Assembly (NCBI GenBank): GCA_003313425.1
Contig: NHZP01000052.1
Coordinates: forward strand, 124,001-188,000
From: Pseudopyrenochaeta lycopersici
Taxonomy: Eukaryota > Ascomycota > Dothideomycetes > Pleosporales > Pseudopyrenochaetaceae
Length of the DNA: 64,000 nt
Reading direction: 5' to 3'
Every line of letters begins with the position of its first letter. The stretch's first letter is position 1. Position numbers and translations under genes: made by a program. The notes under the pieces were generated by a model. That model saw nothing but the letters and a program-made list of their open reading frames with translations. It made no database searches and had not been told where the DNA came from. Positions 56,296-64,000 of this stretch are shown here, in pieces.

Positions 56296-56637
56296 AGGCG
56301 GCGCTCGCTTTTGAGGCACATTGGTGTTAATGATAGTTACGTAGAGTGACGTTACCTACTAGAGAAATGGAGCGCATGGCGTCGTAGAGGGCCAGGCTGC
56401 ACTCTCTATTTGTGCTGGACCTCTACTCTGAGAGGTAAAGAGAGCCAGGGCATCAAAGATCGATTGGGACCGAATGCGAAAGTAGGGACGGAATACGAAG
56501 GAGCGTCTGACCCTTGCCCAGTTTAGGACTAGGGCGGGTGGTGAACACGAGTTCCTTCGTGACCTTGCCAGAGCATAAATGCAGCTGAATGTCATTTCTC
56601 CATAAATCATCATAGCCTGTACCCCGAGTCACACGGC
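56296..56637. other. region between the MITE and the HET gene
   Basis: 342 bases, the probable promoter and 5' leader of the HET-domain gene. An ATAAATG near 56576 lies about 60 bases before the ATG. Nothing else was recognised. Confidence 0.55.
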
Positions 56638-58894
56638 ATGGCTGCCACAGTGAAAGAATCCCCGAAGCTAGCACCAGGCACCATTACTGAGGACGTCGCA
56701 ATCTCTGATGTCAACACCAATGTCCAGGAAGACTCTGAAGATAGAACTGAAGGATCTGAAGTCAGCGAAGAAGAGGGTAGCGAAGCCTATGATTTCGAAG
56801 ACGGCGACTCCGAGCACAGCAGTTTCGAGCATGAAAGCTCCCTCGCAGGCTCCCAGTCAGATGACGAATTCAGCGACAAGTATGCCAAAGCCGGCAGTTC
56901 AGTATGCTCGTACTGCGAGGGCCTCCTCATCCAGGTTTTGAGAAACAACAAGGAGAGCAATTCATATCAAATTCCTGACCACTACGAGTCATTCTGGAGC
57001 ATGAAGAAGTCCTCCGAGACATGCGGTCTGTGCTGGAGTCTGATCGAAGGTACTGAGGAGCATCTTAACTATTTTCCTCAAAGGTATCCTCAAGATCGCA
57101 ACATGGAGTTGCAGAGCTACGAGATTAGTGATGGAGGATATACAATGCCGTTTTGTAATGCGCCGGCGATTGCTGGCGCCGGAATCCACGAGTTTACGTT
57201 GTATATAGGTGGATGTGCGGACGATCCAAGGTTTCGATTTCTGCTAATGGCGGAAGACGGATCAGGTACATACAATTCATAGGCTGCGGATGAGGCTAAC
57301 ACTGAATGGATATATAGGTTCTATTCCGCAACGTGCCATTTGGTCTGACCGAGTGCCTCTTCAGCTTGGCACTCGTATCCCTGTTGTCAACGAGTGGCTG
57401 GATGCTTGTCAGTCACAGCATCAACAATGTAGACAACGCATGTCGGACAAAAGGTCTCTGCCGACCCGACTCATAGATCTCTTCGGAAACACACATCCAG
57501 GCTCTTTCGATCCCCATTTGATAGACACCAGCACACTTGACCCGCAAAACATTCAGTACACAACGCTCAGTCACCGCTGGGGAGACGAGCAACCCGTGCG
57601 CACGCTTAGGGCCAACTTGCAAGACTTCACGCAGAGCATCTTCCCTCTCTACAGCTACACCAAACGCCGGATCCCCAGAACTTTCAACGACGCCTTGAAG
57701 ATAACAAGAGCGCTTGGATTACGGTATATCTGGATCGATTCACTCTGCATCATCCAGGACGACGGGCAGGACTGGCAACACGAGGCGATGCGCATGGCAG
57801 AAGTATATCACGGCAGCTACCTCAACATCGCAGCAATCGACTCACCAAACTGCAATGGTGGCTGTGCCCTAGATCTCGGGTGGGGCGCGATGTCCCTGAG
57901 TGGACCGAACATGGATGGCAGGAGAGTTCGGGTACGCCCAACACCAGCGGATCCAGTCGAAGTCTTCTCGTCTCCCCTGAACATGCGTGGCTGGGTGTTC
58001 CAGGAGCTGACGCTCGCGCCGCGCGTATTGTACTGTGGACGGAAGCAGATGTACTGGCAGTGCTCCGAGAAGGTGCACTCGGAAGACGGGTATATCGATC
58101 ATAACGTCGCGTTGAATATTCCTGGAGATCGGTACAGTCTAGCGGGCAGGTATTACGATTGGACTGCTTGGGTGAGCGATTTTAGCCAGCGCTCGTTTAC
58201 AAAGCAGACGGATCGTTTTCCCGCACTGCATGGGGTTGTGCGGCATTATGGCGAGGGAACGGATCATGTGTTCCTCTTGGGCTTGTGGAAAGAGACATTG
58301 GTGAGGGATCTTGCGTGGCGGACGCGCCTGGTTGACTATACCGTATTTTCTTCGTATCCGACGGAGAGATCTGGTCTCGCTAATATGCCCTCCTGGAGTT
58401 GGTTGTCGTTGCATGTGCACAAGTATCCTGGCGGCGTGGTGTACTTTCCGTCCACGAAGGAGAGCACAATGATGACGCAGATCGAGGAAGCAGAGGTCCT
58501 GTGGGAGTCAATACCCCTTTTCTCGAAGATAGCGTCGACAAAATTGATGCTTGAAGGCCCACTTCAGAAGCACTCATTCCAGTGGGATCGCATCCGACGG
58601 CGGCTGTTTGGGCGGGAAGGCGAGGATAGTGGGGAGACTGACGTTTATGTGATGAGGTTGGATGAAATGCTTCCAGATGATGTTGAGTTTGACGAGAAGC
58701 ACGAGTACTGGTGTCTACAGCTCGATTATGCGGAAGAGGATGGGGAGAAGATGTCGACTTTTCTGGTTTTGGAGGAAGTTGAGGCGAATGCGAATTCGGA
58801 TATACGAGTTTTCAGGCGTATAGGATGCGGCCGCATGGAGCAACTGTACGTTGACTTTACTGGGTCGGAGCGAGAAAGGATAGAGCTCATCTGA
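56638..58894 (+). CDS. HET-domain protein (heterokaryon incompatibility-like)
   Basis: Exons 56638-57265 and 57318-58894 (52-nt intron, GTACAT...TATAG, phase 1), 734 residues. The N-terminus is strongly acidic (EDSEDRTEGSEVSEEEGSE). Cys pairs at 90/93 (CSYC) and 129/132 (CGLC) suggest a small zinc-ribbon-like unit, common upstream of HET domains. The HET domain starts with YTTLSHRWGDEQP at 290-302, continues with ALGLRYIWIDSLCIIQDDGQDW and AEVYHGSYLNIAA, and ends with MRGWVFQELTLAPRVLYCG. These are the three conserved HET blocks. HET proteins trigger cell death on fusion of incompatible hyphae, or act in related allorecognition and immune-like roles, but most are uncharacterised. No NACHT, ankyrin or WD40 domain follows; the C-terminal third is unassigned. 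Confidence 0.94.
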
Positions 58895-59651
58895 TGCCGA
58901 GCCTTGTTCCTTTGCTGTATTAGTTGCAAGACTGTATGGACCTGATCTGTTCGTGTTCTTGGACTGTATATTGAACAAAGTCATAACGTCATCGTTCAGC
59001 CTCTCTTCAGCATATTTGCGGGTTGAACTGCCCCTCTCATCACCTTCGTTTACAGTGGTGACTGCACATGCCTCCTAAGATGGTCTATTAGTTCTACAGT
59101 GCCATAGATGCCGTTCATATCGCAAGTATACATCTGTTACGAAGGAAAACGAGATAATCTGCAGGAATCCCTTTCCACTTCTTTAGATTCACAGACATAT
59201 CGGGTTTTCTGGAGAGTCTCTATATGACTGTCTTTGCAGACTTGTTCTGGTAGGGAGGTCAAGCTCACCTTCATTTGTTTTGGTTCTGCATATCTTGGCA
59301 GCGCTTCCAGGCGTCGCGCGGTTATCGTAGCACCACTGGCTCCAACGTCCTCTAGTACGTAAGAATAGGTCGGTTATAAGTGATTTTAGGCTAAAGCGAC
59401 TTACTCTTAATTAAGGACTCTATTTCTAAATGCAAATTTACGATCTCTAGCAAAAAAAAAGCAATCGATGCTTATTGTTGTATCAAGTGACTTAGTTAAA
59501 TTTTGAAAGTATCTTGATTAGCATCCATCCCTAGGTAACCAGACACCCTCTGAGATCTGGCAAAGCACAGGGATTTTGCCTCCATACCTATTTTAATGTT
59601 GTATAAGTAGCTGTATGACTTACCTAGCTTCTTATGAGCTTTCAGGCTCTG
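58895..59651. other. intergenic, partly AT-rich region
   Basis: About 750 bases with an AT-rich decayed-looking part at 59370-59530. On the minus strand, AGAACCAAAACAAATGAAGGTGAGC (about 59270-59295) resembles an exon end, but no exon could be joined to it. It may hold the remote 3' part of the pseudogene listed next. Confidence 0.4.
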
Positions 59652-60345
59652 TCAGCGCTGCTCCCTTACTCGTAGACTGACCTGCTTGCCGTGGCCATAT
59701 ATGTCTTCTAGGACTACGTCTAGGGAGACGCTGAATATCCTCTTATCCTAGGGAAGTAGGTTTGGGAGGTTTGCATCTTTCTGTATGTCAATGCGTTCTT
59801 GCTCGAAGTAGCGGTTAAGAAAAATTCTCGCCATTTTGAGCCTAAATGGATCCGCAGCAGAGTCATGCTCAAGAGTCTCGGCACAGCAGAGGCTTTCAAG
59901 CATTCTCGCTACTACCGAGCTGCCGGTAGTTGGTTTGCTTAGGGGAACGCGGTACCAGAAGCCCTCCCGTCTGTAGGGGAACGATCAGGTGACTTGCATA
60001 CTTGTTGAATTCTTGCGCATTTGGAATATTGTGCAAACAACTTAAGTCAGAGTTCCTCTGGGGAATCCCTTCCTCTCCTTGTAAACAATCACTTTACCTA
60101 AGTCGCACTCGACCTCGTTCGTGCTCTTGTACCATCACACCCTCCCCATCTATGGCGAAAGGACTCTATAAAGTTTGCTGCATGTTCTCGAAGGAAAGAG
60201 TCATTAAGCTTAATGATTTCTTTTATTTTTTTAAGGCTATGCGAAGAACTGCCTCCGTACAGAGATTCTAGCCGTTTCACATCGCTGAACGTAACGAGCA
60301 GGCGGGACCGACGATGCCAGCCATGTACACATGCTATCAGCTACT
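59652..60345 (-). pseudogene. decayed protein-coding gene, unknown family
   Basis: On the minus strand, protein-like pieces follow each other in order but are broken. First, from about 60345 to 60098, a frame including LLVTFSDVKRLESLYGG, KKIKEIIKLNDSFLREHA and FIESFRHR. Then about 60035-59905, with NAQEFNKYASHLIVPLQTGG and RQLGSS. A frame change leads to 59910-59652, with ARMLESLCCAETLEHDSAAD, FRLKMARIFLNRYFEQERID and, past an in-frame TAG at 59748-59750, DKRIFSVSLDVVLEDIYGHG. The hydrophobic/charged patterning of these pieces is that of a real helical protein, which random DNA seldom gives. I do not recognise the family. At least one stop and one or two frameshifts are needed, so it is probably not functional; an intron could explain part of the breaks but not the TAG. 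Confidence 0.6.
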
Positions 60346-61848
60346 GGGCTCAGGCTCCAGTTCGAGGATGCTTGGGACGGTGACGCCAAAGAGTATTCGG
60401 TGTGACGCCCCGCTTGGGAGGACCAGGGCAGAGGGGTAGTCTCGCCACATCACCCATGGTATTGTTTGAAGGCTCGTTCGAGACCGCAGCTGTAGTCAGT
60501 GCGTCACTCACATTCTTCAGACCATGGAAGCGTTGGACTGTGGGAAATAGAGCAGCTTGCTGTCGTCACCAGGGAGGTATCTTCACTGAGGTCTGACATC
60601 TCCGTATCAACACTTGCAGCCTGCTCATGAGGGCACCCGGATAGCGATGGCGTACCTGCTCCTGCTCCTGACGTTTGGAGCGCTACTGCGGGATCGGGAG
60701 AGGTCGCTTTTTGTATACAGTAATGAGTCCTAGAAATAACCCCCTAGAACATAGGCGTCCCAGTGTGATTCTTTCTTTGATCCACGTGCTAGCTCGGGTT
60801 TGGAATTAGTTTCATAGTTCCCCATTAGACACTATTCTAAGGAAAGTAATCAACAAAAAGGTAGATGGGAGCTTACAAGAAACTTGGGACCGTGTGACCA
60901 CCCTGAAGCCGGGGTTTAAGGGTCGTTACTGGATAGTAGCTTGGTGGCTTGAAGCATAATACAAATGCCCAGTATTACCTCTTTACTTCTATGCATCTGA
61001 AAGTCGATGCGATCGTACATTCTGGATTTGTCAGCTTAAGCTATTGACGATAACCTTGTTCCCATCATTGTAGGAGCTCTCGTAAGATGTCTCTCGGCCC
61101 AAATTTCTACTTGATATGGGAAGCTCTCATCTGTAACATGCACCAATCGCATCTTATCGTGCTGACTTCGGCAGTCTTACTGCATCGCAGACTGTCAGAA
61201 TGATCGTCCAACATCAGAAACTGGTCATATCTTCCGATCTCTCCGGCGTAATGTCTATGGAGCCAAAGCATGTGGTAAATGACCTCGGTGTTTAGGGGTT
61301 CATGTTCGCTACACCACTGTACCCCGCTATCGCCCCGCATACCGATAAGGCAAAGTTCCGACCAAAGCATTCCGACGGAACGAGGTGATTCGACGCGACA
61401 TCAGAATAGCTGTCGCAGTAAATATACCAAGAAAATGTGGTTCCTTACGTGAAAGCTGTCAGTTCGATCGACTCGTACGATGGTACAGCGTTCAATCACG
61501 TCGTGACCCCGCTGGACGGAAGGCAGCTAGATGACGGCGGCCTTGAATAAGAAGCTTTACTTGACCGCGGCTGCCATCGAGCGCTACCTTTCTCACACGC
61601 ATGATTAGTCTCCGCGCTGTTGCAATCCCTCTTGCATATTACCCAAATACTGCAGCCAAGACAAACACTAGGCCCGCCGACAGGGTTGCCACATATACTA
61701 CCTACCACATTCATCAAGACCAAGGTGTCAGCATTTAGCATTTTCCAGAGCGAAGTCGGCCTCACATTAGTAGATATATTTCTTCTAAGTCTCCTCAGAG
61801 TCTTTTGAATTCAAACAGTAGCCCTCAGGTTACATCCATTTGTAAAGA
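60346..61848. other. intergenic region upstream of the monooxygenase
   Basis: About 1.5 kb with no supported gene. Short frames at 60402-60596, 61107-61370 and 61496-61765 lack domains. The right end is the promoter and leader of the monooxygenase gene. Confidence 0.5.
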
Positions 61849-63952
61849 ATGGCTCCGGACCTCAATTCTTTAGGGAGCGGTGGACGATGGGACTACTCTA
61901 CCCCTGGCTCGAGCGGATATAATATTCCTGATATCACCTACAATGTATGGCTGTGTTCACTCTTCTATTCGTCACGAATTGCGCGTTAATGATAATAACA
62001 GGATCCTTCTTCTCGGAAGCTGAGGGTTTTGACCATTGGAGCTGGTCTCTCTGGCATCCAGTTAGCATATAAGATCCAGAAGCATACTGAGAACGTAGAA
62101 CATGTCATCTATGAAAAGAATGCAAACATCGGGGGCACCTGGTTGGAAAACAGATATCCTGGTAGGGGCGCTAAAATATTACGATCACTTCAATTAGCTA
62201 AAGTTTGGCAGGATGCGCCTGCGACATTCCTTCTCATGCTTACACTCTTAACTTTGCTCTTAATCCAGACTGGCCTCGCTTCTTCTCATACGCTCCAGAT
62301 ATCCAGAAGTATCTCGAGAAAGTGGTAGAGGTGTTTGATCTCCGCAAGTATATGACCTTCAATACTGAAGTTATTCGCGCAGAGTGGCAAGACGATAGCG
62401 GAAAATGGAAGGTCACGCTACGACAGAAGACGGGAGACGGCAGTAGCAGAGAATTCGAAGACGAATGCGACCTCTTACTCTACGCGACAGGTATCTTGAA
62501 CAACTACAAGTGGCCGGCGATTAAGGGCATCAATAGCTTCAAGGGCCGGATCGTCCATACAGCAACATGGCCAGAAGACTACCAGGAACAAGAATGGGCT
62601 AAAGACCGCATTGCTGTTATTGGTTCAGGGGCGTCTTCTATTCAAACAGTGCCCAAAATGCAACCGCACGTCAAGCACATGGATGTTTTCGTTCGCACAG
62701 GTGTTTGGTTTGTTCAAATTGCGAACAACTTTGGCCAGAACAAAGAATATAGCCAGGAGGAAAGAGACGAGTTTCGAGCCGACCCAAGGAAGTTACTAGC
62801 ACATGCAAAGGACATTGAGGGACAAGTCAATGGTCTTTGGGGTGCGTTCTATTCCGGGAGCGAGGGGCAAAAGGCTGCACAAGATATGTTCAGAGAGCGG
62901 ATGAAGGAGTTCATCAAGGACCAGAGATTGCTTGATGGGTTCACACCGAAGTTTGAAGTTGGATGTGCGTCACTTCCTTTATACATTTGATTTTGCGAGC
63001 TACTGACCAGCACTCAGGTCGTCGTATCACACCTGGAGATCCATACATGGAGGCAATCCAAAAGGAAAACGTCGACGTACATTTCACAGCCGTCGACGAG
63101 ATTACAGAGAAGGGCGTCATTGGCAACGACGGTCTCGAACACGAAGTTGACACCATCGTCTGCGCAACTGGCTTCGACGTCACATACCGACCGCGGTTCC
63201 CAGTCATCGGCAGGAACGGGGTTGACTTGTATGAGAAATGGAAGACTGAGCCTGAATCCTACCTTGGCCTGGGATGCCCGGATATGCCGAATTGGATCAT
63301 GTTCGTTGGACCTACATGGTACGCACTTCCAAAGTTTTGAAATGATCTTCAAAAAAAAAAAACTTCCCCTGCTGTACTCAAAGATTCATGACTGACGAAG
63401 AAACGCAGGCCCGTAGAAAATGGCTCCGTAACTGGCCCTCTCCTAGGCGTTGCCGATTACTCTATTCAGATCATCAAGAAGATGCAGCGCGAACACATCA
63501 AATCCTGGGTCCCCCGCCAAGACATCACCGACCGCTTCAACGAACACGCCCAAGAATGGATCAAGCACACCGTCTGGAAAGGCTCGTGCAGGTCATGGTA
63601 CAAGAACAACGACACTGGCCGCGTCAACGCCGTGTGGCCGGGCTCCAGCAACCACTACTCGGAACTGATTGCAACGCCGCGGTACGAGGATTTCCATATC
63701 GAGTACCAGCACAAGAATCCCTGGGCGCACTTGGGCATGGGGTACGCAGTGTGTAACAAGAACTTTCCCAACTCGGATGTCTCGCCGTACTTGGCGCTGG
63801 AGAATATCGATCCGAAGTGGCTCAAGGCGATTGGGTACGAGGGGCCTGCGCTCGAGGTGGAGAAGGCGAGGGAGCAGAAGGAGGAGCCGGCGGTGAAGAG
63901 AACGGCGGCTGATGCAGGGATTGAGGGACTCACGTTGACACAGAATGAGTGA
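61849..63952 (+). CDS. Baeyer-Villiger-type flavin monooxygenase
   Basis: Five exons: 61849-61944, 62002-62161, 62212-62964, 63018-63318 and 63409-63952, 617 residues; every junction keeps phase. The FAD Rossmann motif GAGLSG lies at 45-50, followed by [17 protein letters not shown] and CDIPSHAY over the second junction. The Baeyer-Villiger fingerprint [12 protein letters not shown] is at 195-206 and the NADPH motif GSGASS at 223-228. [14 protein letters not shown] and [17 protein letters not shown] mark the C-terminal half. The family inserts oxygen next to a ketone, or oxidises N or S atoms, using NADPH and O2. The substrate is unknown. Homologues serve in degradation or in secondary metabolism, but no cluster partner lies within the window to the left; the right side is cut off. 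The first donor is GTATGG and the second GTAGGG, both slightly unusual. Confidence 0.93.
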
Positions 63953-64000
63953 GGTATGTTCCAGTCTTGTTTGTCCTTGTTTATCGTTTTGCTCTGTACA

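Overview
This is about 64 kb of a filamentous ascomycete (Pezizomycotina) nuclear chromosome. Evidence: genes sit singly on both strands, most are split by 43-100 nt GT...AG introns with CTAAC/CTGAC-like branch sites, there are no operons, and the gene content is typically fungal (Zds1, Miro/Gem1, RTA1, HET domain, Zn2Cys6-DUF3425 regulator, cellobiose dehydrogenase with a CBM1). I lean to Dothideomycetes, but that is inference and not proven by the sequence. I rebuilt exon structures by hand and checked that the codon phase is kept across every junction. I found no tRNA, rRNA or CRISPR array.

Left part (1-21.2 kb): the 3' end of a Miro-type mitochondrial GTPase; a Zds1/Zds2-like protein with poly-Gln runs; a DUF985 cupin; a mitochondrial hydroxyacid-oxoacid transhydrogenase; a large unrecognised protein with a Cys/His-rich N-terminus; a small multi-pass membrane protein; a SET-domain protein with a signal peptide; and an RTA1-family membrane protein. 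Middle part (21.2-40 kb): a Zn2Cys6-DUF3425 transcription factor, then a cellobiose dehydrogenase (haem domain + flavin domain + CBM1) divergent from a peroxisomal SCP-x-type thiolase, a small secreted protein with possible Kex2 sites, a C2H2 zinc-finger protein and a glyoxalase-like protein. Right part (41-64 kb): a J-domain protein, a PaiB-like FMN-binding protein with a C-terminal membrane anchor, a tandem GFA-domain protein, a 1470-residue coiled-coil protein, an MFS anion/vitamin-type permease, a MITE-like element, a HET-domain protein, a decayed gene, and a Baeyer-Villiger-type monooxygenase at the right edge.

The genes do not form one pathway. The left part is mostly housekeeping genes. 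The stretch from about 53 to 64 kb (permease, MITE, HET gene, pseudogene, monooxygenase) looks like an accessory region: wide gaps, AT-rich decayed DNA and a mobile element. The most unusual observations are the MITE with about 52-bp terminal inverted repeats, the pseudogene at 59.65-60.35 kb, the basic tail after the CBM1 of the cellobiose dehydrogenase, the Kex2-type secreted precursor, the 93-bp in-frame duplication in the C2H2 gene, a Zds start codon that appears to stand alone in its exon, and an acceptor site lying inside a CAG repeat.
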